The notes under the pieces: generated by a model
Seen by the model: the letters and a program-made list of their open reading frames with translations, nothing else
Told to the model about the DNA's origin: nothing
Databases searched by the model: none
Shown here: piece after piece, positions 25,148-33,461 of the stretch
Layout: each line of letters opens with the position of its first letter
How positions within the stretch are numbered: the first letter of the stretch is position 1
Origin: Tepidanaerobacter acetatoxydans_A
GTDB lineage: Bacteria > Bacillota > Thermosediminibacteria > Thermosediminibacterales > Tepidanaerobacteraceae
Length of the DNA: 64,000 bases
Direction of reading: 5' to 3'
NCBI GenBank assembly: GCA_022840405.1
Contig: JALHJR010000004.1
Coordinates: forward strand, 62,001 to 126,000
Position numbers and translations under genes: made by a program

Positions 25148-26038
25148 TTAATAATCTCGTTTTGAAATAAAATCAGTTAATTGTATAAAGAAATCATTAT
25201 TATTATAATTTGATATTAGTTGTTTTGCCTCTAATGATAAATTGTTAACTATTTCTACTGATTTATTAAAGCCAAATAAATTGACAAAAGTATTCTTTTT
25301 ATTTTTCATATCGCTTCCTACTGGCTTACCTAAAACTGCTTCGCTGCCTTTGATATCTAAAATATCATCGACGATTTGAAAAATCAACCCTAATTTTTCT
25401 CCAAAGCATTTAATTGTTTCCAAATCTTCTTTTGATGCTTCCGCAAGCCTAGCACCAGACCAAAAAGAAACGCTCATCAAGCATCCTGTTTTATGGGTAC
25501 TTATATAAAAAAGGGTGTCACGGCTAACGTCTTTTCCTGATGTAATAATATCGACGGTTTGTCCTCCGATCATCCCATATCCTCCAGCTGCTAGGGACAC
25601 CTTCTCAATAACATCTACGACTGCATCAGGATTTATACCGCTAATTTTGGAATTTTTAGCTATTGTTGCAAAAGCATGTGTCAAAAGTGCATCACCTGCC
25701 AGCAGTGCTACTGCATCTCCATATATCTTATGGCATGTTGGCTTTCCCCTACGGAAATCGTCATTGTCCATAACAGGTAAATCATCATGTATTAAAGAAT
25801 ATGTATGTATCATCTCAATACCACATGCTGTAGGAATTACTTTTTCATATGATATTCCAAAAAGTTCTGCAGCTTTCATAACTATAATAGGTCGGAGTCT
25901 TTTGCCGCCTGAAAGAGTGCTGTAATGCATTGCTTCGTGAAGCTTTGATGGGAATTCATCTTTTCGAGGAAGATAGCGAGACAATTCTTGTTCCACAACT
26001 TGTGCCATATATTTCATTTCACCTTCGAATTCATTCAA
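25148..26038 (-). CDS. ispA: Geranyl/farnesyl diphosphate synthase
   Basis: Trans-prenyltransferase that condenses IPP with DMAPP and GPP to make the C15 precursor of undecaprenyl phosphate and quinones. The 296-aa protein has the first Asp-rich motif in LIHDDLPVMDNDDFRRGKPTCH and the second in FQIVDDILD, plus GGKRLRP near residue 40. The TTG start overlaps xseB by 8 bp and follows GGAGG at 11 bp; ATG codons 8 and 11 residues in are alternatives. Confidence 0.96.
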   Translation of the reverse strand: MNEFEGEMKYMAQVVEQELSRYLPRKDEFPSKLHEAMHYSTLSGGKRLRPIIVMKAAELFGISYEKVIPTACGIEMIHTYSLIHDDLPVMDNDDFRRGKPTCHKIYGDAVALLAGDALLTHAFATIAKNSKISGINPDAVVDVIEKVSLAAGGYGMIGGQTVDIITSGKDVSRDTLFYISTHKTGCLMSVSFWSGARLAEASKEDLETIKCFGEKLGLIFQIVDDILDIKGSEAVLGKPVGSDMKNKKNTFVNLFGFNKSVEIVNNLSLEAKQLISNYNNNDFFIQLTDFISKRDY

Positions 26039-26273
26039 TTATTTCTGAACCTCCGTTAAAATCTTTTATAATTAAATCTCCATTTAAATCCTTTGTTAAA
26101 ACTTGTATTTTGCCTTCTGCTTCATCCAATATTTTTGAACATGTCTTGATAAGGTTGATTCCTTCCTCAAAAAAAGTAAGGGCTTCTTCTAATGTTAAAT
26201 CACCTTTTTCTAGTTGCTCTGCAATATATTCTAATCGTTCTATACCATCCTCATATTTGTAGGCAGAATTCAA
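26031..26273 (-). CDS. xseB: Exodeoxyribonuclease VII small subunit
   Basis: Small helical subunit of ExoVII, which degrades single-stranded DNA to oligonucleotides. The 80-aa protein has the family pattern YEDGIERLEYIAEQLEKGDL, then LTLEEALTFFEEGINLIKTC. It overlaps xseA by 4 bp (ATGA) and ispA by 8 bp, so the three are translationally coupled. Confidence 0.95.
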   Translation of the reverse strand: MNSAYKYEDGIERLEYIAEQLEKGDLTLEEALTFFEEGINLIKTCSKILDEAEGKIQVLTKDLNGDLIIKDFNGGSEIIE

Positions 26274-27487
26274 TCATCATCACCCTTTCTTTTGCTATCT
26301 TCCACACTACACAAAAGGCGTCCACCAGACAATAGTATAACAACAGAATCGCCTTTTTTAACATCCTCTGGATGTTTTATAATTTTGTTCGTATCAGCAC
26401 TCATACATATACTGTAGCCTCTCTTTAGTATTGATAGGGGGTTTAAAGCTTCAAGTCTGGCAATATAATGATTTAAAATTGATTTATTTTTTGATATGTA
26501 AAGGTCGATATCCTTTTGCAATCTTTTTGAAGTCTGGTCTATTATAAGACTACAGTTAATAATATATGTTTCCGGCCTTTTAAAAATAGGTGCTCTTTTT
26601 AGATATTCAAGCTTTTGCCTTCTAGCACCTATGTAACTTAATATGCCATTAATTAACCTTAGACTTATGTATCGAATTTCATTTTGTAGCACTCGTTTTT
26701 CAGGTACAGCAATTTCACCTGCAGCTGATGGAGTTGGTGCTCTTTTATCAGCCACAAAATCACTTATGGTGTAATCGGTTTCATGACCAACGGCAGATAT
26801 AACCGGAATTAGTGAATTTGTAATTGCCCTGGCAACTTTCTCTTCATTAAATGCCCATAATTCCTCAATAGAGCCGCCGCCTCTACCTACTATAATTACA
26901 TCAATATCCTTTAACCTATTAAGCTCAAGTATAGCAGAACAAATCTCTTCAGCCGCATCCCTACCTTGAACCAACACCGGAGCAATTATAATATCAACAT
27001 TGGGAAATCTCCTTTTTATTACAGTTAATAAATCTCTTATTGCAGCTCCTGTCAGAGATGTTATTATGCCAATTTTTTTGGGTAAAAAAGGTATCGGTTG
27101 CTTTCGCTGCAATTCAAAAAGACCTTCTTTATCCAATCGTTCCTTCAGCTTTTCAAAAGCAATATGTAATGCCCCAATGCCATCTGGCTGTAAATCCTCT
27201 ATATATAGCTGATATTCACCACTTTTAGCAAAAATACTTATAAAACCAAGCGCTACCACTCTCATTCCGTTTTCTGGCATAAAAGGAAGTAATATATTAT
27301 TGTTTCTGAACATCACACATCGAATTTGAGATTTTTCATCTTTTAAGGTAAAATACATATGCCCAGATATATGATGCTTAAAGTTAGAAATCTCTCCCTT
27401 GATATACACGTGCCTTAAAATCTCATTGTTGTCAAAAAGATATTTTATAATATTGGTGACTTCACTTACAGTTAAAACGGGTTTCAA
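26270..27487 (-). CDS. xseA: Exodeoxyribonuclease VII large subunit
   Basis: Catalytic subunit of ExoVII. The TTG at 27487, after AGGGAGG, gives 405 aa starting KPVLTVSEVTNIIKYLFD, the normal XseA beginning; the frame extends 44 codons further into nusB but that part is not XseA. Features: an OB-fold (VYIKGEISNFKHHISGHMYF), the catalytic domain with VIIVGRGGGSIEELWAFN and AVGHETDYTISDFVADKRA, and a coiled-coil C-terminal half. folD, which separates nusB and xseA in Bacillus, is missing. Confidence 0.96.
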   Translation of the reverse strand: MKPVLTVSEVTNIIKYLFDNNEILRHVYIKGEISNFKHHISGHMYFTLKDEKSQIRCVMFRNNNILLPFMPENGMRVVALGFISIFAKSGEYQLYIEDLQPDGIGALHIAFEKLKERLDKEGLFELQRKQPIPFLPKKIGIITSLTGAAIRDLLTVIKRRFPNVDIIIAPVLVQGRDAAEEICSAILELNRLKDIDVIIVGRGGGSIEELWAFNEEKVARAITNSLIPVISAVGHETDYTISDFVADKRAPTPSAAGEIAVPEKRVLQNEIRYISLRLINGILSYIGARRQKLEYLKRAPIFKRPETYIINCSLIIDQTSKRLQKDIDLYISKNKSILNHYIARLEALNPLSILKRGYSICMSADTNKIIKHPEDVKKGDSVVILLSGGRLLCSVEDSKRKGDDD

Positions 27488-27515
27488 GGTAAGCCTCCCT
27501 AAGTTTATGGCGATG

Positions 27516-27932
27516 TTATTGCTTTGACGCATGATTTTCGGCAATAGACCCCAATAGACCGTTGATAAATTTATAAGAATGCTCATCGCCGTACTTCTTC
27601 GCAATTTCAACAGCTTCATTTATAGAAACACTTATTGGTATGTCTTGAGAATAAATAAGCTCATATACAGCAAGTCTTAGTATATTCCTATCTGTTGCAG
27701 CCATGCGATCTATTGACCAGTCGTCGGAGTATTTATTTATAATTATATCTATATTCGATAAATTCTTAAGAACACCTCTAACTTCATTTAAAATAAATGA
27801 TTTTTGGTTTTCGTCTTTTAAAAATTCAATCACGATCTCTGATGCTTCTTCAACTGTATTATTGCCTACATCAATAGCGAAAAGTATTTTAAATGCTTGT
27901 TCCCTTGCAATTTTCCTACTCAAAAAAGGCAC
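27516..27932 (-). CDS. nusB: Transcription antitermination factor NusB
   Basis: All-helical RNA-binding protein that joins NusE at boxA to allow rRNA antitermination. The 138-aa protein begins SRKIAREQAFKILFAID and has the C-terminal signature SVSINEAVEIAKKYGDEHSYKFINGLLG, split by only a few residues from the family consensus. It lies 3 bp after the DUF2273 gene and 28 bp before xseA. Confidence 0.96.
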   Translation of the reverse strand: MPFLSRKIAREQAFKILFAIDVGNNTVEEASEIVIEFLKDENQKSFILNEVRGVLKNLSNIDIIINKYSDDWSIDRMAATDRNILRLAVYELIYSQDIPISVSINEAVEIAKKYGDEHSYKFINGLLGSIAENHASKQ

Positions 27933-27935
27933 TCC

Positions 27936-28154
27936 TCATCTGCTACCCGGAGGTAAGATTTTATCTAAAATATCACGAATATCCTCTTTGTTATCTATAG
28001 ATTTACCTATATAGTATCCCACCAAAGCACATAGAATAACAAATAAAGCTTTTAAAAAACCTATTGCAATTATTAATATACCAATTAGGATCCCTAAGAT
28101 TCCTCCAAGTATTTTTCCTCGATGCTCAACCCATAACTCATGTAAGAAGTCCAA
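27936..28154 (-). CDS. DUF2273 family small membrane protein
   Basis: A 72-aa protein with two adjacent transmembrane helices (residues 14-33 and 34-50) rich in glycine, and a charged C-terminus. It has the typical FLHELWVEHRGKILGGILGI opening of DUF2273 proteins, which occur with Asp23 and AmaP in Gram-positive bacteria. TTG start 6 bp after AGAGGTGA. Function unknown; envelope-stress association is inferred from the neighbours. Confidence 0.85.
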   Translation of the reverse strand: MDFLHELWVEHRGKILGGILGILIGILIIAIGFLKALFVILCALVGYYIGKSIDNKEDIRDILDKILPPGSR

Positions 28155-28167
28155 TTGCTCTCACCTC

Positions 28168-28704
28168 TCATTTTGCAACTTTTTGCTTGAGCTGATTTGA
28201 AACGTTATCTATGCTTATTTGTATATCATTAACTGAAATCCCTGCAGTAGTTTCTATATAATCCTTAATAGTTTTTTGCAGTTCTGAAGTCATCTCTGGG
28301 ATTATTACATCATAATTAACCGTAAGTTTTAGTAGTATTGAAATTCCATTTTCCTGCTTTTTAACTTTTATCTTCGAATCTTTTATATTTTCAATATCTC
28401 TTATTACTTTCAAAGCAAGGTTTTCTATAGCAGCTAAGGTTATACATACCCTTCCTAACTCACCGTCTTTTACAGTGGTTTCAGGAACACTTTCAGACTT
28501 CAGGCCGTAGAATAAAAACCTCAAGCTTATAAGTAATAAGACTATGCCTATAACACCCGTTTCCCATCTACCATACAAAATTGATAAGCTTGTAATAACA
28601 TATTGGAAACTAACTATTTTAACGGAAAATAGAATGAGGACAATAGCTAGCAAGGAGAAAAATAGTGCATAAACAGCTAATATAATTCTATCGAAAAGAT
28701 TCAT
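28168..28704 (-). CDS. amaP: Alkaline shock response membrane anchor protein AmaP
   Basis: Anchors Asp23 to the cytoplasmic membrane in Staphylococcus. The 178-aa protein has two N-terminal transmembrane helices (about residues 8-30 and 48-66, with ETGVIGIVLLLISLRFLFYG) and an Asp23-like soluble domain (ITLAAIENLALKVIRDI, SILLKLTVNYDVIIPE). The ATG at 28704 follows AAAGGAG; an in-frame ATG 18 bp upstream has no site. It sits between asp23 and the DUF2273 gene. Confidence 0.85.
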   Translation of the reverse strand: MNLFDRIILAVYALFFSLLAIVLILFSVKIVSFQYVITSLSILYGRWETGVIGIVLLLISLRFLFYGLKSESVPETTVKDGELGRVCITLAAIENLALKVIRDIENIKDSKIKVKKQENGISILLKLTVNYDVIIPEMTSELQKTIKDYIETTAGISVNDIQISIDNVSNQLKQKVAK

Positions 28705-28731
28705 ATTTAAAACTCCTTTCAAACTGAATCA

Positions 28732-28756
28732 GCCCCCTGAATTGCTATCAGGGGGC
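28732..28756 (-). repeat. Intercistronic hairpin between asp23 and amaP
   Basis: GCCCCCTGA/TCAGGGGGC, a 9-bp GC-rich perfect stem with a 7-nt loop and no following T run. It starts 11 bp after the asp23 stop and probably acts as a partial terminator or mRNA stabiliser that sets different levels for the two genes. Confidence 0.65.
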
Positions 28757-28767
28757 ATTATTAGATT

Positions 28768-29154
28768 TTATTTATTTTCTTCTTCCTTTACTGTTGGAGA
28801 ATCGAAATTTACACCCTGAACATGAATATTTACTTCAACAACGGATAAACCCGTCATATTTTCAATAGCTTTTTTGACATTTTCTTGCACATTCCATGAT
28901 ACTTCAGGTATTCTCACCCCATAGTCTACAATAACATATAAATCAACAAAAGCCTCTTTTTCGTTGACTTCAACCTTAACACCTTTGGCTAAATTTTTAC
29001 GTCCTAGCATTTCCGTAATTCCACCAACGATTCCTCCGCTCATACCTGCTATTCCTGCAACTTCTGTAGCAGCAAGGCCGGCTATCACTCCAACAACATC
29101 ATCAGCAATTTTTATAGAACCTTTTTCATTATTCTCATCTTTATTATTACTCAT
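28768..29154 (-). CDS. Asp23/Gls24 family envelope stress response protein
   Basis: Small abundant protein that polymerises at the membrane in other Firmicutes. The 128-aa product has the core ADDVVGVIAGLAATEVAGIA followed by a glycine-rich turn, VKVEVNEKEAFVDLYVIVDYG and NVQENVKKAIENMTGL, the complete Asp23 pattern. The ATG at 29154 is 7 bp after AAAGGAG. It heads the asp23-amaP-DUF2273-nusB run and is followed by a GC-rich hairpin. Confidence 0.92.
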   Translation of the reverse strand: MSNNKDENNEKGSIKIADDVVGVIAGLAATEVAGIAGMSGGIVGGITEMLGRKNLAKGVKVEVNEKEAFVDLYVIVDYGVRIPEVSWNVQENVKKAIENMTGLSVVEVNIHVQGVNFDSPTVKEEENK

Positions 29155-29250
29155 ATCTTTTCTCCTTTCGCAAAGTATCAAAACCTAAGACTATTATAGC
29201 AAAATAATTGAAGTATTACAATTACAATTGAATTACTGTAATTAAATCTC

Positions 29251-29799
29251 CTATTTTCTTTCTATGATAGTAATTTTATCTACTGTAACACCAGTTGTTT
29301 TTGTAGCCACATCTGTAATTTGTGCAACATCTTTAGGCAAAAGTCCGTCAGCTTTAACCACTATATTGATAAATTCATCAGAGAAGAAGACTACTGCATT
29401 CTCAAATCCTTTTGCTTTTATTAAGTTCTCTGTAATCATTTCTTTCTCGATTTTTTGAGACAATGTAATTAAATCTTGTTGTGCTTTTTCTTTAGACTCA
29501 TTACTTACATTAGGATTGTTTATTAGCTCACGCAAATAATCAGCCTCTTGACTCCTCAAGCGATCTCTTTCAAGTTTATAGTCTATAAAAAAATCACTCT
29601 CGAGATTTTTGATACTTTGCATGTTAACATCATCAGTGTTTGCTTGAGTTGTTGATGTCTTTTCTAAGTCTGAAGGATTAAGCTGTTTGTTATATGTTAC
29701 TTTAGGAGAGTTACCTAAGAACATCATACAAATTGATAATACTAATACTAAAGCAAATAAAATCATTAGAACAGTTCTTTTTCTCACCATGAATGCCAT
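29251..29799 (-). CDS. spoIIIAH: Stage III sporulation protein AH
   Basis: Mother-cell membrane protein whose extracellular YscJ/FliF-like ring domain pairs with forespore SpoIIQ to form the feeding-tube channel. The 182-aa protein has a single N-terminal helix (KRTVLMILFALVLVLSICMM) and a C-terminal ring-building motif domain ending ATKTTGVTVDKITIIERK. The ATG at 29799 is 7 bp after GGGAGGG. Last gene of the eight-gene spoIIIA operon. Confidence 0.93.
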   Translation of the reverse strand: MAFMVRKRTVLMILFALVLVLSICMMFLGNSPKVTYNKQLNPSDLEKTSTTQANTDDVNMQSIKNLESDFFIDYKLERDRLRSQEADYLRELINNPNVSNESKEKAQQDLITLSQKIEKEMITENLIKAKGFENAVVFFSDEFINIVVKADGLLPKDVAQITDVATKTTGVTVDKITIIERK

Positions 29800-29911
29800 T
29801 TTCTTTCCCTCCCGTAAGAAATTATTTTCACAAAACATAGATAAAATGTTAAGTTATAATAAAGTTATGTTAATTAATTGTGTTATTTAATTATAATTTT
29901 ATTTTTTGCAA

Positions 29912-30511
29912 TTATTTTTCCAATACACTTATTTTATAAATTGGGATATCGAATAATGTGGCTGTTGATTTAATAATTTTATCTCTAACCTTCGATGAAA
30001 AAGCTCCATCGGCAATAATAAGTATTCCTTTTATCTTAGGTGTTGTTTTCTTTAAAATCAAAGGCTGCTCCTCTCCGCTTTTTTTAAGCAGTACTAATTG
30101 AGTGTTTGTTTGTTTTTCTGTGATTGTTCTAACACCTCCTTCATTGTCTTTCTCTTCGGAATTTTTCTCAGTGCTAACAATATTGAACGCAGGTTCTATT
30201 GAGCTTTCATCTTCTAATGTAATCATTATTTCTACATTTCCAACGTCTTTAACCTGGTGTAGTAATTCAGAAAGCTGTTTTTCCAGTTTCGCTTCATAGG
30301 AGAGCTCTTTTATAATCAAGTCTTGCTCTGCGTTATTACCTATTTTTTCAGATGACATATTATCATATGCATTGTTATTTGCGGTCAAAAGTTTGCTTAA
30401 AGATAACATTAATAATCCCAAAATAAATGCAAAAACAAGTTTCGACACTGCTTTGTTCTTAGGATTTTTAATCCAGTCCGTCAACAAACTTATATTTAGG
30501 TTTGGTATCAT
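29912..30511 (-). CDS. spoIIIAG: Stage III sporulation protein AG
   Basis: Forms a large extracellular ring of the SpoIIIA-SpoIIQ channel. The 199-aa protein has one transmembrane helix (residues 24-41), an Asn-rich spacer, and the ring domain with LSELLHQVKDVGNVEIMITLE and IKGILIIADGAFSSKVRDKI, the SpoIIIAG/YscJ-like pattern. ATG after GGAGGAATGAACAT. It follows spoIIIAF by 4 bp and precedes spoIIIAH by 112 bp. Confidence 0.93.
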   Translation of the reverse strand: MIPNLNISLLTDWIKNPKNKAVSKLVFAFILGLLMLSLSKLLTANNNAYDNMSSEKIGNNAEQDLIIKELSYEAKLEKQLSELLHQVKDVGNVEIMITLEDESSIEPAFNIVSTEKNSEEKDNEGGVRTITEKQTNTQLVLLKKSGEEQPLILKKTTPKIKGILIIADGAFSSKVRDKIIKSTATLFDIPIYKISVLEK

Positions 30512-30515
30512 ATGT

Positions 30516-31145
30516 TCATTCCTCCAAACTCATGTGAATATTTTCCTTTGGGATACCAAATGTTATGTGTAAATATTCCTTGATGTTTTCAACTTCATTA
30601 TTTTTTTGGTCGCACTCAATATCAATATCTTCTTTTTCGCTTTGATTGTATCCAATTTTAATTGTTTCAACTGTAATTTTTTCTTTTTTTGATTCATTTT
30701 TTTGAGCCGGCTCTTTCCCTAACGTTACTGAAAGTTGAGTTATTTTTCCAAAGCTCTCGTCTGAATAATTTTCATCTATTTTAATTTTTACATTTTTTAC
30801 ATCATAAGGGGCAATATTTTTTATCTCTTGAGTCAAATACTTTTCAACTTGATATTTATACTCGTTAATAGCTAACTCGTTATTTTTTTTATTTAAAATA
30901 TTTGCGTTATACTTTATGGTATTCTTATCGACAAAGTCTTCAAAAACAAGTGGGATTTCAGTCAAATGTATATCTTTTTTAAAAATTTGTAGCAGTGGGT
31001 TTATTATTGCTAACATAACTAAAAGGCCTAGAAATACTTTGATATATTTCAAAAATTTGTTCTCTGGTATTAGAAATCCGATAAAAGTTGTAAACATAAC
31101 TACTAGAACAATCTGTTTTATCCAAAGACTAATGGCATCAATCAT
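30516..31145 (-). CDS. spoIIIAF: Stage III sporulation protein AF
   Basis: Membrane protein of the SpoIIIA channel with a small ring-building domain. The 209-aa product has two N-terminal helices (residues 8-25 and 33-51, around NKFLKYIKVFLGLLVMLAII), a polar middle, and a C-terminal segment ending VENIKEYLHITFGIPKENIH. It starts 4 bp after spoIIIAE. Family length and topology agree with SpoIIIAF. Confidence 0.9.
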   Translation of the reverse strand: MIDAISLWIKQIVLVVMFTTFIGFLIPENKFLKYIKVFLGLLVMLAIINPLLQIFKKDIHLTEIPLVFEDFVDKNTIKYNANILNKKNNELAINEYKYQVEKYLTQEIKNIAPYDVKNVKIKIDENYSDESFGKITQLSVTLGKEPAQKNESKKEKITVETIKIGYNQSEKEDIDIECDQKNNEVENIKEYLHITFGIPKENIHMSLEE

Positions 31146-31149
31146 GAAC

Positions 31150-32331
31150 TCACCTCATCATTACAGTTATATTTCCAGAAGCGATTATCACTGTAATTGC
31201 TACAAAAAACATCAACGCTACAGAGCCCACCGTAATTGCAATAAATGTTACATCGCTTGCCATGTTATTCAGACACTTAACCATTGTTTCTTCTCCAAGT
31301 GGCTGTATGATGGCACCGGCTAATTTGTAAATAAATACGATCGTCAAAATCCTTATTACCGGAAACAAAATAGTTAATAGTATTATTACTAAACCGGCAA
31401 ATCCAATGGTATTTTTTAAAATTAAAGAACAACTTACAATCGTATCTACTGTGTCTGAAAAAATACCGCCAACAATAGGAATGAAATTTTTTGAAGCAAA
31501 TTTAGCTGTTCGTATTGATATTCCATCTACCACTGATGCCGCAGCTCCTTGAACAACTAATATACCTAAAAATGTGCTAAGGAAAAGTCCTAATAAGAAA
31601 ACACAAATTTGTTTCAATAATGTAGATAAAGCAGATACATGTAAATGTTTTGAAAAATTGCTTATTAAGCCTAATACTGCTACAAAATATATTATTGGCA
31701 AAAGAATATTTCTAATCCACATACTTGATATAGTGACACCTATAAAAATTAATGGATTAAAAACTGCTACAGAAGTCATTCCTCCAACAGAAGCTAAAAG
31801 CGTTAAAATTATTGGCATCAGTGCTTGAATAATGCTAACCATTTGATCGATAGCATTTTTGCCAATATTTAGTGCTAAATTAAAACTTTGAATGGCAATT
31901 GTACTTAATACCAGAAATACAAATCCATATGTTACTTTTTCTATATTATCGTTTTCAAAAGCACTTTGAATATTTTTCAGAATAGCGCAAATCATCGATA
32001 AAATAATGAGTTCACCTAATAAATGAAGATTTATTGATATTTCGCGAAAAAAATACTCTGTTATACCTTTTAATAAACTATTGAAATCATAAGATTTTTC
32101 TCCTCTAATAACCTTAATCAACTCATTAAGACTGTACTGAGGCATATAATCTTTATAGTCATCATTTAACCGGTTTACAAAGGTATCAAATTCGGATTTG
32201 TCAATCATTTCAAACTGTTGTTCTATAATTTCATCATCAGCAATAGCTATTGTATTTATTGGGTAAAATACAGTAAATAACATGATAAGAATTACTGATG
32301 TTTTTTTTAAAATAATAACATCCCCTTTCAC
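31150..32331 (-). CDS. spoIIIAE: Stage III sporulation protein AE
   Basis: Large polytopic subunit of the mother-cell channel, thought to act as a transporter-like component. The 393-aa protein has an N-terminal signal-like helix (residues 9-29), an extracellular acidic stretch, and seven to eight further helices with the conserved SVGGMTSVAVFNPL and LPIIYFVAVLGLISNF. GTG start overlaps the spoIIIAD stop by 4 bp. Confidence 0.94.
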   Translation of the reverse strand: MKGDVIILKKTSVILIMLFTVFYPINTIAIADDEIIEQQFEMIDKSEFDTFVNRLNDDYKDYMPQYSLNELIKVIRGEKSYDFNSLLKGITEYFFREISINLHLLGELIILSMICAILKNIQSAFENDNIEKVTYGFVFLVLSTIAIQSFNLALNIGKNAIDQMVSIIQALMPIILTLLASVGGMTSVAVFNPLIFIGVTISSMWIRNILLPIIYFVAVLGLISNFSKHLHVSALSTLLKQICVFLLGLFLSTFLGILVVQGAAASVVDGISIRTAKFASKNFIPIVGGIFSDTVDTIVSCSLILKNTIGFAGLVIILLTILFPVIRILTIVFIYKLAGAIIQPLGEETMVKCLNNMASDVTFIAITVGSVALMFFVAITVIIASGNITVMMR

Positions 32332-32714
32332 GGAAGAATTTTTAGTATTAAGTTCATAACAGCCATCAGAATTGGCAAAGATAAGACTAAAATAAATATT
32401 TTTGCGGCAAATTCTATTTTTGATGCTATCGATGATGAGCCTGCGTCTTTACAAATCTGTGATCCAAACTCAGCAATATAAGAAATGCCAATAATTTTAA
32501 AAATAGTAGAAATATACAAATTATCAATATTTGCCTTTTGAGATAAATCCTTTAAAAACTCTATTACAGCAAAAATTTGATTCATTATCCTTAAAAAAAT
32601 TATTATTCCTGCAACTAAGGTCATTTGGAGTGCTATTTCCGGCCTATCTTCACGTACCAGCACAATAAGTATACTAGCTATAAGACTCAATGCCACGATT
32701 TGTATAATTTCCAT
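32328..32714 (-). CDS. spoIIIAD: Stage III sporulation protein AD
   Basis: Small membrane protein of the spoIIIA operon, related to SpoIIIAC. The 128-aa product has three to four helices, including EIIQIVALSLIASILIVLVR at the start, and the central YIAEFGSQICKDAGSSSIAS typical of SpoIIIAD. The ATG at 32714 is 7 bp after AGGAGG; a TTG one codon earlier is possible. Confidence 0.93.
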   Translation of the reverse strand: MEIIQIVALSLIASILIVLVREDRPEIALQMTLVAGIIIFLRIMNQIFAVIEFLKDLSQKANIDNLYISTIFKIIGISYIAEFGSQICKDAGSSSIASKIEFAAKIFILVLSLPILMAVMNLILKILP

Positions 32715-32725
32715 CAAACAACCTC

Positions 32726-32923
32726 CTAGTAAAGCTGAAACAAGGTTTTTACACTAGAAAAAAGCTGATTCACTAGTTGTATTACCATCATGAGAACAAT
32801 CACTACACCGGCAAGAGTTGTCAGTTGTGCTTGTTCCTTTCTGCCTGCTTCATCTAACACTTTACTTAAGATTGAAATAACTATACCAATAGCAGCAATT
32901 TTGAACAAAATATCTACATCCAC
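32726..32923 (-). CDS. spoIIIAC: Stage III sporulation protein AC
   Basis: A 65-aa protein with two helices separated by the conserved polar turn VLDEAGRKEQAQLTTLAG, the hallmark of SpoIIIAC. GTG start after AGAGGGGTG. It lies between spoIIIAB and spoIIIAD. Confidence 0.94.
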   Translation of the reverse strand: MDVDILFKIAAIGIVISILSKVLDEAGRKEQAQLTTLAGVVIVLMMVIQLVNQLFSSVKTLFQLY

Positions 32924-32939
32924 TCTAACACCCCTCTTA

Positions 32940-33461
32940 CTAATATAATAGTAAAAATATCATTAGGCCTGATAGTATTCCTAAATATTTCCATAACTTT
33001 TCATTTTTTTGTTTCTCTTCAAGTGCCAAAATTTCTTGTTGTTTTAAATTATCTACAGTAAGTTTAATATTTTTAATTTGATCCTTCTTATCTGTAAAAC
33101 CTAAATATTTACCAAAAGCAATTAATATTTCATAATCGTTTTTCGTAATATATGAATTGCTATAAAATTTATTTAATGCTTTTTCCCAGGCCTCACATGC
33201 AGTAAATCCATTACGTAAAGCTAAATTATTTGTAGTTAGAACAAAAAGTTCGGCAACATCTTTTTCACATTTCCTACTTATACTTCTAAGAGCCTCAGGC
33301 AGCGTTGAATGGCCGTAATTTATTTCAGTTTCAAGCATAGAAAGAGCTACTTGCAAATCCCTTAAAGTCTTGGGTCTGTACTTAAAATTATCAGCAATAA
33401 TAAATCCTATAATACTGCAAGAAATAACAACTGTTGCACCACCTATCATCTTCAACCACAT
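32940..33461 (-). CDS. spoIIIAB: Stage III sporulation protein AB
   Basis: Homologous in fold to type II/IV secretion GspF/PilC-type platform proteins. The 173-aa product has helices at both ends and the conserved RPKTLRDLQVALSMLETEI, YGHSTLPEALRSIS and the C-terminal ALEEKQKNEKLWKYLGILSG. It overlaps spoIIIAA by 10 bp. Confidence 0.94.
   Translation of the reverse strand: MWLKMIGGATVVISCSIIGFIIADNFKYRPKTLRDLQVALSMLETEINYGHSTLPEALRSISRKCEKDVAELFVLTTNNLALRNGFTACEAWEKALNKFYSNSYITKNDYEILIAFGKYLGFTDKKDQIKNIKLTVDNLKQQEILALEEKQKNEKLWKYLGILSGLMIFLLLY

Noticed and set aside
25515..25925. 136-codon plus-strand open frame
   Set aside because: Antisense shadow of ispA, whose Asp-rich motifs are intact on the other strand; no ribosome site.
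30916..31323. 135-codon plus-strand open frame opposite spoIIIAF/spoIIIAE
   Set aside because: Antisense shadow of two well-supported sporulation genes.
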